Source of the DNA: Chrysemys picta bellii
Lineage: Eukaryota; Chordata; Testudines; Emydidae
NCBI RefSeq assembly: GCF_011386835.1
Contig: NC_088792.1
Span: 222,607,894 to 222,671,893 of the forward strand
Reading direction: 5' to 3'
DNA: 64,000 nt
This document shows, in pieces, positions 22,440 through 33,104 of this stretch. Under the pieces are notes generated by a model. That model ran no database searches, was not told the DNA's origin, and saw only the letters and a list, made by a program, of their open reading frames with translations. Position 1 is the first letter of the stretch; every line of letters begins with the position of its first letter. Made by a program: the position numbers and the translations under genes.

Positions 22440-24687
22440 CCTCATAGGACGTTTGGGGGAGGAGGATGTAGAACTGGGCGATGATGACAGCAGGTTCAGC
22501 ATAGGCTGCAGAGGGACTCTAGCATCCAACTGCCTTTCTTGAACCTCAACCAGACGCCTCAACATGTCTGATTGCTCCTTCATAACCCTCAGCATCTCTT
22601 CCTGCATGGCACGCTCTTGTTCCCTGCATGCTCTCCTGTTCTCCCTGTTCATGCAGGGCTGCCCGGGGGGGTGGGGGGGGGGCAAGTGAGGCAATTTGCC
22701 CCGGGCCCCGCAGGGTCCCCATGAGTCCTGGCAGAGAATCCCTTCCCTGGCTAGAGGTACCTTTTTAATTTTTACTCACCCGGCAGCGGTCCGGGTCTTC
22801 GGCGGCATTTCGGCAGCAGGGTGCCCTTCAGTCGCTCCAGGTCTTCGGCGGCATTTTGGTGGCAGGTCCTTCAGAGCTGCCGAAGACACGGAGCGAGTGA
22901 AGGACGCAGACTTGGAGCGCCGCCCGGTGAGTACAAGTGGCCCCCGCTTTACCCCAGGCCCCCTGAATCCTCTGGGCAGCCCTGTGTTCATGTCCAGGTT
23001 GTTGGACAATGTAATCCTCCATGCACTGAGCTCCATCTTGTCACTCTCGGAGGCACGCATTAACTCATTGAACATGTCCTCCCAAGTCTTCTTTTTCTGC
23101 CTTCTCATCTGGGAAAGTCTCTGTCCCGATATGGAGGAAGAACCGACGGACAAGGTTTCAGCTGCAAAGAATGCAAAGCACAAGGGTAGCATTGACAGTG
23201 CATACATTGTTTCTGGTGCAAGGTTAATTTTTTTTTTTATTAAAAAACACCCCTCAATGCACTTCACTGCAAATCATAATGTAATCACAACTGCTGGCTA
23301 CTGCAAGAGTTGGTTTGCTGCTTCAGCCATGGTGAGTAAGGCCACAAGGCATGGGTGAGAGGTCTTGTGCTGATGCTTTTGTGAAGACATCCTTGGGATC
23401 ACTGGTTGGAACTTGAGAATAGCCCCCTTTCCCCTAGCAACCTGGATGGTGCTTGAGGACAGGCACCAGTGTAAAGCCCCCCAAATAGTTTGTTTTTTAC
23501 AAAAGCGGCACCAGGTTGGGGGGGGGAGGAGGAGGAGAAGGGAGAAAAACAGGAAGCCACCACCCCATCCTCCTTTTTTTCAGTGCTGATTGCAATACAC
23601 GGTGATCCCTTCCAACCACAACCACAGCACGTTTGGGAAAGCATGGTTGTGTGACCCAGATTTCACCAAACGGGATGGATAACTTGTTGAATTGTTTGTG
23701 ATTTAAGGGCTAACATTCAAAACTTCCTTTGTTTCCCCTAGATGACTATATGCAATATCACTTTCCTGAGGGCAACAAAGGCGGCAAGGGAGCAGATGCT
23801 GCAAGCACCTGGGTACAGACCTGGTCCTTATGCTGCAATGCTGTGTGCCGCAATGATGCCAGCAGAATTAATACTGGAGTGGTGCAGGAAAGTGTCCTAC
23901 TGTGGTGGACAAAGTAAGGCCGCCCTTCCCTGAACCCTTCTGCAAAGGATTGCAGCATACCTCCCTGAAAGCTTCCTAAAGATCTCCATGGAGGATTCCC
24001 AGGCCATCCCCAAGCACAAAAAGAGTCTATTTCGGAGAGCACCCTCTGCATAGCTGGAGTGGCCACCGATACCCACTACACCTACTTTTTTGTTCAGATT
24101 AAACACAAAAAATAATAGGATGTAAGCCCTACAGTTTGATCGGAAATGTGTACTCACCAGAGGTGCCTTCCCCGGCATCACGCTTCGTCATCAACTGGTC
24201 CTGTGAGGGGATGGGCTCCAGGGTCAAAAACAGTTCTTGGCTGTCGGGGAGAATGGATCCTCCGCTTGCCTGCCTCGCATTCTCCTCCTCCGCCTCTTCA
24301 ACAATGTGCTCCTCATTGTTGCTCGAGGTCACCCAGGGCTCCTGGGAGGTATCCACGGCATGTTTTGGGATAGTGATGGGGTCGCCGCCGAGAATCGCAT
24401 GCAGCTCCTCATAAAAGCGACATGTCTGTGGGGCAGAACCAGAATGACAGTTCGCCTCCCTTGTCTTCTGGTACACTTGCCACAGCTCCTTTATTTTCAT
24501 GTGGCACTGCTGCGTGTCGGGTGTAGCCCTTCTCCCCCATGCCCCGCGCAATCTTAGCCTGGATGTCAGCATTTCTTCTGCTAGATCGGAGCTCTGCCTG
24601 CACAGACTTTTCTCCCCACACAGCAATAAGATCCAGCACCTCCTGTGTACTCCATACTGGAGCATGTTTGCGGCCTTGAGTCTCCAT
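22440..24687 (-). pseudogene. Harbinger accessory protein (Myb/SANT-like DNA-binding), broken
   Basis: Second gene of the transposon; such proteins bind the transposon ends and help import the transposase. Start at the ATG 24687-24685 (METQGRK). Exon 1 shows WSTQEVLDLIAVWGEKSVQ, a trihelix/Myb-type helix, and CRFYEELHAILGG. A 1-base deletion near 24518 shifts the frame after KGYTR. A good donor (CTG/GTGAGT, 24158/24157) pairs with an acceptor (tctttgcag, ending 23162), implying a 1-kb intron. Exon 2 begins at 23161 with WEDMFNELMRASESDK and continues as a coiled coil (MQEEMLRVMKEQSDMLRRL). A hAT insertion at 22654-22984 cuts exon 2. Intron limits are inferred from sequence only. Confidence 0.82.
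22654..22984. mobile_element. Non-autonomous hAT element, 331 bp, inside Harbinger
   Basis: Ends CAGGGCTGCCC and GGGCAGCCCTG are perfect inverted repeats. TGTTCATG lies at 22646-22653 and 22985-22992, a perfect 8-bp duplication. Interior carries a G-run, the caatttgccccgggccccgc segment and a GC-rich cassette (ggtcttcggcggcatt repeated twice) also found in the differently ended hAT at 25778. Removing it and one duplication restores continuity of the accessory gene's coiled-coil frame. Confidence 0.92.
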
Positions 24688-25080
24688 GATTAGCTGTGCT
24701 GGCGAGCTCTCTGTGCTGATCAAACAGGAAATGAAAATTCAGAAGTTCCCGGGGATTTAACAGGGGAGTGGCCGTTTCCTGTGTACCTGGCTGACGTGCA
24801 GTGGAGTTGAAAGTGCTCACCTGAGCGGTCACAGCAGAGCACTGTGGGACACCTCCTGGAGGCCAATTCATTTGAATTACATAACACAATATCTACACTA
24901 TCCCCATGTCGACCCATGGATGTTGAATCAAGCACTACGGCTCTCACAGAGGTAGAGTACAGAAGTTAACTTTACAGGCCACTTAGGTCAGTGGAAGGGA
25001 CTCGGTAGTGTAGACACATACATTATTAGATCAATTTAACACGGCTTATGTTGACCTAAGTTTGTAGCATAGACCAGGCC

Positions 25081-25499
25081 AGACATACATACTAGTGTTT
25101 TCACCCTTCTCCTGTGAGACTATTCCACAGCCTCACTGAGCTCACTCTCCAGGAGTTTTCCAATGACCACAGTTCCTCAGGCAAGTTAGTTCCCCATTCT
25201 TACAATGAGGAGAGTACTGATCTACCTACAGTGAAGGACATCATAAGTCCTGGGTATTTCTTTTATTTTGGCTGTGATAAGTCATTGCCCCTATTTTACA
25301 GATGGGGAAATGGAACTTTTTTTTTTTTTGGATATTTTTCTACTCTGTGTCAGGAAGCTTCCAAGATACAGGATCAGAGACCTGAGTGCAGATCTGTGAA
25401 TTTTCCAATAAAAATGTTCACTCTGGCAGTGAAAAAGAGTATGGTAGCTGATTTAAACAGCCAGCTGGGGATTCTCTTACATAGGGGAAATCCCTGAGT
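25081..25499 (-). repeat. Weak CORE-SINE-like fragment
   Basis: Around 25270-25315, cccctattttacagatgggg and aaatgga resemble the reverse of the MIR/CORE body seen at 6790. The rest of the interval holds nothing recognised; a T-run lies at 25319-25330. Confidence 0.4.
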
Positions 25500-26403
25500 G
25501 GCACAGAACCGGTGTATCTGGCTCCATGTCACCTCCTTCCAACCGTGCTGTAGAGGATGGGTGAGGGAGGCCTGGACAGAGTGCTTTAAGTTGTATTCTG
25601 AGTGGGGCGGTATCTCCTTCCTCTGAAGCATCAGGAATGGCCACAGCTGGGCATGGGACATTGGGTGGGATGAGCTGGTGCTCTGCACTGAGCACTCTCT
25701 CTCTCTCAGATGGTTGGATGGCTGGTTGTTGCTCCTGTGATCAGCATTTAACTGATTGCTATATGAGAGGTCAGGAACAGGGCCGGCGCTTCCACTAGGC
25801 GACCCTAGGCGGTCGCCTACGGCAGCAGGATTTGGGGGGTGGTATTTTGCCGCCCTTGGCGGAAATTCGGCAGCAGGGAGTCCTTCCGCTCCAGGTCTTC
25901 AGCGGAAATTCAGCGGCGGGTCCTTCACTCGCTCCGGGACCCCCGGCCGCCAACATGCCCCGAAGACGCAGAGCGGAAGGACCCCCGCCACCGAATGCTC
26001 AGAGGAGGAGCGCTGCCGCCTAGGGCGGCAAAAACCCTGGCACCACTCCTGGTCAGGAAGGAATTTTCTTCCAGGCCAGCTTAACAGTGGCTTGTGGACA
26101 GAGGGGCTTGCCTTTCCCTGCAGGGTGTGGGTGTGGGTCACTTGCCAGGATTAGATGAGTGTATCTCAATTAGTCATTTCCTGGCCATTGCAGGGGCCTC
26201 AGGCACTGGTGCACCTCGGTTGCTCCTATTCTCTGTCTGTGGCACGTAATAGTCCAGTTTCCTGTGGGCTATAATACTGTCTCATTTTGATTGTTGAATC
26301 AGTGCGTGAGTGGTATTTGTGGCCTGTGATATACAGGAAGTCAGACTAGAGATGAGGTGGTCCCTTCTGGCCTTAAACACTCTGACTATGATTCTATGAT
26401 TCT
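25500..26403 (+). mobile_element. CR1 3'-end fragment split by a hAT
   Basis: 3' UTR of a CR1 subfamily ending in ggaagtcagactagagatga, cccttctggcctta and tatgattctatgattctg at 26386-26403. Upstream UTR sequence (caggattagatgagtgtatc near 26147) continues on the left side of the hAT at 25778-26051. No coding part left. Confidence 0.7.
25778..26051. mobile_element. Non-autonomous hAT element, 274 bp
   Basis: Starts cagggccggcgcttccac and ends ggcaccactcctg. GTCAGGAA at 25770-25777 and 26052-26059 is a perfect 8-bp duplication. The sub-ends (ggcgaccctaggcggtcgcc and gccgcctagggcggc) are inverted partners. Shares its GC-rich interior with the hAT at 22654 but not its termini. Sits inside a CR1 3' UTR. 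Confidence 0.9.
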
Positions 26404-27536
26404 GAGGCTGAAGTAAACTTGGGCCTTCTCCCTGATTAGAGTTCTTGGCCCACTGAGGCCAGATACATTACAAACAGGAATAGCTTGCAAGCACCTCAGT
26501 ACACAAATAGTCATTTATTCTAAACTCTATACAGAGCTGAGCACACAATAAACAATAATAGCTTGTTCACTGAGGTTATCAGCATGCTTTCAGAGCCCCT
26601 TTACCAGCAGACGCATAGAGCAGTCAACTATTAAAGAGGGATCCCCTGTTGGAAGAGAGCTCTTAGCCCTTATGAGGCAACAATTGGATTAAAAATAAGA
26701 CCATACAAAGAAAGGAGTTAGTCCTCATGTATACAGGTGCTGCGGCTTGCCATTGAAAAGGAGGAATCTAACTTTTTTGCTTCACAAGAAGTCCCTGCAA
26801 TTTGTAAAGCTTTTAGGAAACTGCCACTCTAGCACTGTAGGGGATAATCTTGTTCCCTGCTCATTTTTCCTTTGCCTCACAATTAAAGGCAATTGAAATC
26901 TTTCCCCTCTGTACTGTATGCTTGTTTTAATTTTGTGGTTGCATGATAAAAAAAAATACTTCTTCAAAACAAGGAAATAGAACAAACTATTCTTAGAATT
27001 ACATGGTGCTGGGGATACATGTTGCTCGGAGAAAACATTTTTCTCATTTATATTAATGAAAAATAAAAGGTTTAGTGCAACATAATTAACACACTTAAAA
27101 CGGCAGCAAGATGATTTTGACAGCAGTGTAATACACTTATTTGTCACGCTTAAGAGAACCAAATACCAAACTAATTTTAAACATTGTACTCTCTGTTCTG
27201 AAGAGGAAATCTCAGAACACAAGGCTGTTCTTGGCTGCTGGCTTCTTCTATGTGCAGATGGCCTTCTCTCATGAACTGCGACCGAGCTCCTGGCACACAG
27301 GTTTCTTCCGGGCTGGTGACCAATGGAACAAACACCTAATGTGCCAGTGTCCAATAATATCAGGGCTCTATATATCCATACACACTTTTTCCATGTCAGA
27401 CACTTAAGCCCTGATCCCCCAATGAGTTTCATGTATGCAGATCATTGCACCTATCCAGAACACTGCTGACTTCAGTGGGGAACTCGTTGTCAGACAAGTT
27501 TACCAGCACTAGCATGTGCGCTATTACTGTTATCAC
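26404..27536. other. No feature recognised
   Basis: AT-rich. A 216-codon minus-strand frame (27432-26782) shows no domain or conserved character and looks fortuitous. Confidence 0.4.
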
Positions 27537-27678
27537 ACTTTATTCTCCTCTGCTTTGTGCCCTGTATAGTTATTTACACCTGTGCAAAGTGGGTGCATAA
27601 TACTACAATTCCAATTTGACAGCTTTTTACACACACTTTACGCAGATGTAAGTTACCAAACAGGGTACAAGAATCAGC
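27537..27678. repeat. Diverged palindromic MITE
   Basis: Contains tagttatttacacctgtgca and agtgggtgc on one side and cacactttacgcagatgtaa on the other, an imperfect inverted repeat. Recognisably related to the element at 48475. Confidence 0.5.
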
Positions 27679-27739
27679 TCCAAAGAGTTACATGGTGACA
27701 AGCTACAAGTGTGAAGGGTATGAGAAGAACAGTTTAGAA

Positions 27740-27960
27740 TGGCACATAGGGACTATAATGGGATAAAGTGAATAAAGACAAAGTTTAGGCTATCAGAAAA
27801 GGATCTATTAGATTGTAGAACAGTCTCACAAAAGAAGCTGTGGCCTCCCCATCATTTGGGATATTTAGTACTGGATAAAACATTAGGAAATATCCCAGTT
27901 CTGCCTTAGACCATCTGAGCTGGGTGGTCTAATTAGAAGAACCATTCATGTTTATGATTT
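27740..27960 (+). mobile_element. CR1 3'-end fragment
   Basis: Reads as the last part of CR1 ORF2 and 3' UTR: aaagaagctgtggcctcccc, catttgggatatttagtact and gctgggtggtctaattagaa. Diverged and truncated on both sides. Confidence 0.6.
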
Positions 27961-28202
27961 TACTGCATTACCATGATTAGGGAATGCAGCATCTTTCTCG
28001 AATATTTCTCTCAGGGGATGTGTGGGGGCAAGTGCACATACACTTGCCTATTTCCACAGCCAAGGGGTGCAGCTACATAACAATACAATAGCATGAGCAA
28101 CTTCCATTAGCAAATGGGGTAGATCAGCCTACTCTGTGTTCAACAACTACAAATATAGTATGCCTTGAATACAGTAAGTATGCTACTAGCGAAGCCACCA
28201 TA

Positions 28203-28497
28203 GGCTATGTCTACGCTACCGCAGGATCAACTCTGTGGTGACTGATGCACCGGGAATCGATTTAGCGGGTCTAGTGAAGACCCACTAAATCAATGGCAGA
28301 GCACTCTCTGGTAGACCCTGGTACTCCACCGGGTACGAGAGGAGTAAGGTAAGTTGACGAGAGAGCGTCTCCTGTTGCTCCAGTGTATATAGACTCCACA
28401 GTAAGTCAGCCTAAGCTACATCAACTCCAGCTACATTATTCACGTAGCTCGAGTTGGGTAACTTACGTTGACTTACCAGGGTAGTGTAGATATAGCC
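28203..28497. mobile_element. PIF/Harbinger-type MITE, 295 bp
   Basis: Ends ggctatgtctacgctacc and gggtagtgtagatatagcc are inverted repeats. Flanking ATA at 28200-28202 and 28498-28500 is a 3-bp duplication. Lies at the left edge of the Gypsy fragment and may have removed or covered its true border. Confidence 0.82.
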
Positions 28498-28502
28498 ATA
28501 GA

Positions 28503-29076
28503 AAACTACAGACCAGCTTTAGTATCCATGTTTACCTGAAATTTTTGTATCAAATAATGGAAGTTATTTTAGTAGCACGAAATTCCAAAGAGTTATGAAG
28601 CAAAACAGCATTCAACATGTTACATCGGCATCTTACCATCCATCATCAAACAGCCTAGCTGAATGGGCAATCCAGTCATTTAAAGAGGCTATTAAAAGAA
28701 TATCTGGAGGTACTATAGATACAAAAGTGTCTCATTACCTGTTTAATTGTTAGATAACACTGCAGTCAACCACCGGCCAGTCCCCAGCAGAGATGTTAAT
28801 GGGAAGGAAACTAAGGTCCAGGTTAGCTTTATGCATCCATACTTAATGGGAAATATACAGCAAAAACAACAGAAGCAAAAGCAGCCACATGACAAACACG
28901 CTAAAGAATATAGTTTTACTGTTGGAGATGCAGTCTATCCTAAAAACTTTGGTTCTGGTCCCAACTGGATGCCAGCTACCATTCAAGATATTACAGGATC
29001 AGTCTCTGGTAATTCTGGGGTGTGGCAGGGTTATGCACAGCTATATGGACCAGCTGAGAAAAAGGACTGTGGTTAA
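28503..29076 (+). pseudogene. Gypsy integrase, C-terminal half (broken)
   Basis: Integrase joins the element's cDNA to host DNA. A core-domain block reads YHPSSNSLAE at about 28640-28670, the usual sequence around the third catalytic residue of Gypsy integrases. Further blocks (TTGQSPAEMLMGRK near 28758-28800) match the conserved segment after the core. At least one frameshift lies upstream of the core block and stop codons follow. From 28747 the frame is open to 29076 but includes unrelated C-terminal sequence. Family assignment is from motif recall. Confidence 0.72.
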
Positions 29077-29493
29077 CTTTAGAATTGTTAGTTCAGCAGC
29101 ACTGGGATTGCCACTGGAGTGTGCCCTATTAGGTTCAGGACCCGTTTCTGAAAGTCTGGAGGGGCAGCCACCTGACATAAGATCAGACAGCTGTTGTGGT
29201 TAGACCTCATGGATATACTGCTCAAGTTGATATAGAGCCCCATAACAGGTGAACAAAAGTTGTTCCTGTATATGCAATAATGATGGCAGAATTTACCTGT
29301 TGCAGGGGTGGAATTGAGGCATTCTGTATGAAAGGAACATCTACCTACATATTTGAAAGATTATACAGTGTAACAGGAATGGAGTACCTATTTATTTCAT
29401 TATTATTAACAATGTATTATTAACAATGTAAAATGCACTACTAATTATTATTGTTGGGCTTGTAAATTGTGTGGTAAATACTTAAGGGGGGAT

Positions 29494-30227
29494 TGTTATA
29501 ATGTATATAATAAACCAGACATTAGGGAGAATGAGCAGATAGTTAAACAAGGATTAGTTAAATGTTGGCAACTGTAGGAAGTGGGGGGCCTGTGGATCCA
29601 TGGCAAAGTTATGTATGTATTGCCTGAATAAAGACTGATAATACCTAAAGAAGCTGAAATATGTATGGTTTATGATCCAACTACCAGCCGGCATGTCTGA
29701 TATATAGGCAGTCACAGACCTTGTTAAGGCTGAAGGCCATGCTAGCCATCTTTCATTCAGGATAACTGTAAAATGCAAATAAGCTCTTTTATGGAGTAAA
29801 ATAAATGAAACAATAGAAACCATCGTCTACGGTAGTAGGCCACATGCAAGGCTAATCAGAAGTTGGGTGTAGGGTTTCCCTGGGAATTTGTTGTGAATGT
29901 AGGGGCTGGGGTATTAATAGCATTGCAGCTGTGTGAACCTGTGTGTGTCAGAGCAGAAAGCAGCCAGGAAGACCAGGAGACAGTGGGAGAAGCATGGGTA
30001 GCATAGGCCTGGGAACAGTGCTGGCTGGAAAGAGGTTTTGAACTGTGACCAAGGAATCAGTCTCTTGTGTGTTCCAACTGTGTTCAGGGAAACAGGACTT
30101 TGTGTACATTCTTTGTAAATAAACAGGATTGCACGCAAGAAATATCTATCATCAATTTCTCCTTCTGAAGGAAATAGCCCACACGGCCCTGAATATTTTC
30201 TAATTGCTCAGACCAAAAGAGGCAACA
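29494..30227 (+). mobile_element. 3' LTR of the Gypsy element, 734 bp
   Basis: Starts TGTTATAATG right after the polypurine tract and ends AGGCAACA, giving TGTT/AACA inverted termini. AATAAA at 30118-30123 is placed as a polyadenylation signal near the end. No 5' partner, so age cannot be read from LTR divergence. Confidence 0.68.
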
Positions 30228-31538
30228 ATATCAAGTCGTAGTAGAACAAGTTGGGAATTTCTCAACACATTTTTTTCCATTTGGAAAGGCCAATTCATTC
30301 AAAACAGAAACTTTTAGTGGAAATGTATCAGTTTGACAAAGTTTTCATTAGAAAGGTTTCTAAGGTTCAGGATGGAATTTCTACTTTAAACCAAAGACAG
30401 AGAGCGCCTCCTTCTCTGTCCACCTGTCCATACTCCCTCCCCTTCCCCCCTTCTCCCCCCCACACACAAACACACAACAGCCAAAAGCCTAGCAGTTAAG
30501 ACATTCTGAATCAGGAAGAGCAGCAACTTGAATCTGGGTCTTCCATATCCCCAATGAGTGATCCTATCACTGGGCTATTTGCTATTCTGAGGTGAGTGCT
30601 CACTCACTCCAGAAAGTCTTAGTGCAGAATGACACCAAATACCAAAACCTTGAAAATTATCACAAAGTAGAATTCTTGTTTTCTGGCCAGCCCTGGTCCT
30701 GGGTTCAAGTTTAGCCTTAGAAAGCCTTATGGAAAGAGACTATTACTCTATACATTACAAGTAAGAAGAAAAGCAGTTTTAAAAGAACAAGGCTACACTT
30801 ATTAAGTTTCTGTGAGGGTTTTATTGGAGCTTTCTATGTTATCATGGCAGTAAGAATCTGAAACTTTACTTGGAAGATCCATATTTGAGACTGCTCCTGA
30901 AAAAGAATCACTGACCAAAGAAAAGTACAACCAAGAGCAACATAAAGTCTTTTTAAGTGAGACAGTGAATATTTAAATGAGTTAAATGTATCTATACATA
31001 TTTTAAATGAGTATTTAAAGAGCGATATAAATTGAGTGTCCAAAGGAGAACTTTAATACAACTACTTTTGTGTTAGATTTCATCATTTTAAAAATATTCC
31101 AAAATATAGAAAAAAGTGTATTATAAAGGGATATTTTTCAGTCCATGGCTTTCATAAAAGTTATGTGAACCTATAAAATGCCCAGGAATTCAGAAGTGTA
31201 TTCCCTGACTAGCATTGCTTCACTTTAAGGGTCAGCTATCATACAAAGAGCCACTTCTCATAGATAAATTGATATTGAGTTGGAAAAAGCTTAAGTTTTG
31301 CTATAATTGAAATAGTCTTCCCTTTACTCTGTTGTCAGCATCTGCATAACCCAAGAACTTGTCACAAATGCCCAATTGTTCCCTTCTTCGGAAAACCCTT
31401 AGGAAGTGTGGGTAATGAAAGAGGGAGAGAAAGCTAGGAAGAAAGCTATTCTGGAAGAATCCAGTTACTGTCTTCTCAGTTAACTTGGGATGGCTGTCTT
31501 ACAGCATTTAATTTTTTTTTTTAATATGGAGATATACC
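30228..31538. other. No gene; tRNA-like SINE trace
   Basis: 30240-30560 has the gaaaat-type body followed by gcctagcagttaagacattc and ttgaatctgggtcttcc, reminiscent of box A and box B of a tRNA-derived SINE. Too diverged to delimit. Remaining sequence AT-rich and unrecognised. Confidence 0.4.
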
Positions 31539-31708
31539 TATCTCATAGAACTAGAAGGGACCTTGAAAGGTCATTGAGTCCAGTCCCCTGCCTTCACTAG
31601 CAGGACCAAATTTTTGCCCCAGATCCCTAAATGGTCCCTTCAAGGGTTGAACTCACAATCCTGGGTTTAGCAGACCAATGCTCAAACCACTGAGCTATCC
31701 CTCCCCCC
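31539..31708 (-). mobile_element. Cryptodiran tRNA-derived SINE with CR1-like tail
   Basis: On the minus strand it begins with a tRNA-like head. Box A is TAGCTCAGTGG (31698-31688), then tttgagcattggtctgcta and box B GAGTTCAACCC (31655-31645). A linker (ggatctggggcaaaaattt) leads to a tail of CR1 3' type (tgacctttcaaggtcccttc) and ends near 31539. This is the structure known for the Pol III SINE family of hidden-necked turtles, which borrows CR1 enzymes through its tail. The clearest marker of the host lineage in the window. Confidence 0.85.
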
Positions 31709-33104
31709 TAGTGATGAGCATTGTGAAGGAGTCCATCAGTTGAGCAAGAGCTTCATAAGAAACAGACTTAAACCTTGCAGATCAGTGTCAGATCTTTGCA
31801 GCAGTTGTCCCTGAAGGAATATCTTCTAACAGCGTGGCTGCTAAGGAACTGTATAGGCATTGGCATCCCTACCCGAGCTACCCGTTGTAACCCCTTCCAC
31901 GGGAAAGTTAATGCTGCTCCCATGCACCTTAACCTCTGGTTACTTTGCCATATTGTTTTGCTTCTAGTCACCTGGCCTGTCCAAACATGCCTCCTCTGCA
32001 GAGCGCCAATGCCACAGTAATCCTCTGCAGAGGACACCGTGGGTGGGTACAATGCCTAGTGTGGTCTGAAAAAAGTGTGGGGATCTATCTGCTCAACACA
32101 CTGCCCCCAACCCCCAGATCAATCCTGTACCTCCCTGAGTCATCACATCAATTCTGCTCCCCCACACACAATGAATTCTGTGTCCCCTTCAGCCTCACCT
32201 CTGCTCCTCCTTGGGTTCTTTTTTCAAGTGATCTGCACCTGGAAGACATTTTTTCCAGTTTCCAGATACTCCGGAGCTGTTTCAATGGAGCAAACTGAGC
32301 TCTTCCTTTGCCTAACTGAATCCCTTCCTAGCCAAATACAGTGTGGGACTCGTACACCAAGTTATGCCTTTCCTTTCCATCAAACTAACTTAAAAATGAG
32401 CTGACCCCACACACGTTGGGAGGTATTTTTAATAATTTTAAAATGATTTTTAAATCATTTTAAATTAGCTCTTTGCCAGTTGAAACTGAAATCCTATTTT
32501 CTAATAAAACTAAAAGTGTGTGTGTGTGTTGGTTAGTTGTGGTAGAGATGCTCATGCATAGTAGGCTTCTTTCATGGATGTTACTTTTGAAAGCTCATGG
32601 TCCCCCAGGTATGAACCAATTAACAGTTCACTCTTAAATAGCCAGACTCTCAAATGTAGTGCAGGGTCTGAAAGGCATAAATGTCAGATGTGTCCCCTCA
32701 CTCTGCTGTGTTGGCAACCCAGACTTAGGGGTATGGGCTTCAAACTTTGGGCAGAATGACAACTGTTATTCATTATTCAATGCTTCAAAGATTTTGATGA
32801 GCTCTGAGCAACATGTGAGCCTGGCATGAAATCTAGTTACCCACATATTCAAGTTAAAAGTTTAGTTTTTAAGGATAACCCTCTCCAGTTCATTCCCAAG
32901 ACACCTATATATTTTGTAAAAACTACTCTTATAGAAAAGATAAGTTTATAATAAGCTAGGGTGCAATTATGTAACCTTTACTTAGCCAGGTGGTCCATTG
33001 ATACCAATGAGGTTATGTGCATGAATAAGAACCAGATACATGAATAAATTTTGCAGGATTGGGTCCTTGATTTCCAAATTACACTAGGATCTGGTCACAG
33101 ACAA
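31709..33104. other. No feature recognised
   Basis: No supported gene. A (TG) run at 32517-32530 is the only simple repeat of note. Confidence 0.4.

Larger units (their letters stand above)
20424..25080 (+). mobile_element. PIF/Harbinger DNA transposon, near full length (about 4.65 kb)
   Basis: Terminal inverted repeats: left gtgtctatactacaaagtta then agtcaac (20424-20457); right gttgacctaagtttgtagca then tagaccaggcc (25050-25080). Inside are the two genes expected for this superfamily, facing each other: a DDE transposase on + (20816-22073) and a Myb/SANT-like accessory gene on - (24687-22440). Both are broken. A hAT (22654-22984) has inserted into the accessory gene. A 3-bp target duplication could not be settled, because the outermost bases have decayed. 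The elements at 39549 share its subterminal sequences. Confidence 0.88.
28498..30227 (+). mobile_element. Ty3/Gypsy LTR retrotransposon, 3' half only
   Basis: Contains the end of pol (integrase), an untranslated stretch, a polypurine tract (29484-29493, AAGGGGGGAT) and a 3' LTR (29494-30227). The 5' LTR, gag and most of pol are absent from the window. The cut falls at the MITE at 28203. Coding part full of shifts and stops. Confidence 0.75.

Noticed and set aside
22696..23358. 220-codon plus-strand frame
   Set aside because: Runs antisense through a hAT and the Harbinger accessory exon; it is a shadow of those features.
26782..27432. 216-codon minus-strand frame as a possible host exon
   Set aside because: No recognisable domain, Ser/Leu-rich AT-derived composition and no convincing splice sites.
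31645..31698. A tRNA gene on the minus strand
   Set aside because: Box A and box B are those of the SINE head, which continues into a CR1-like tail; the acceptor stem does not pair as in a functional tRNA.
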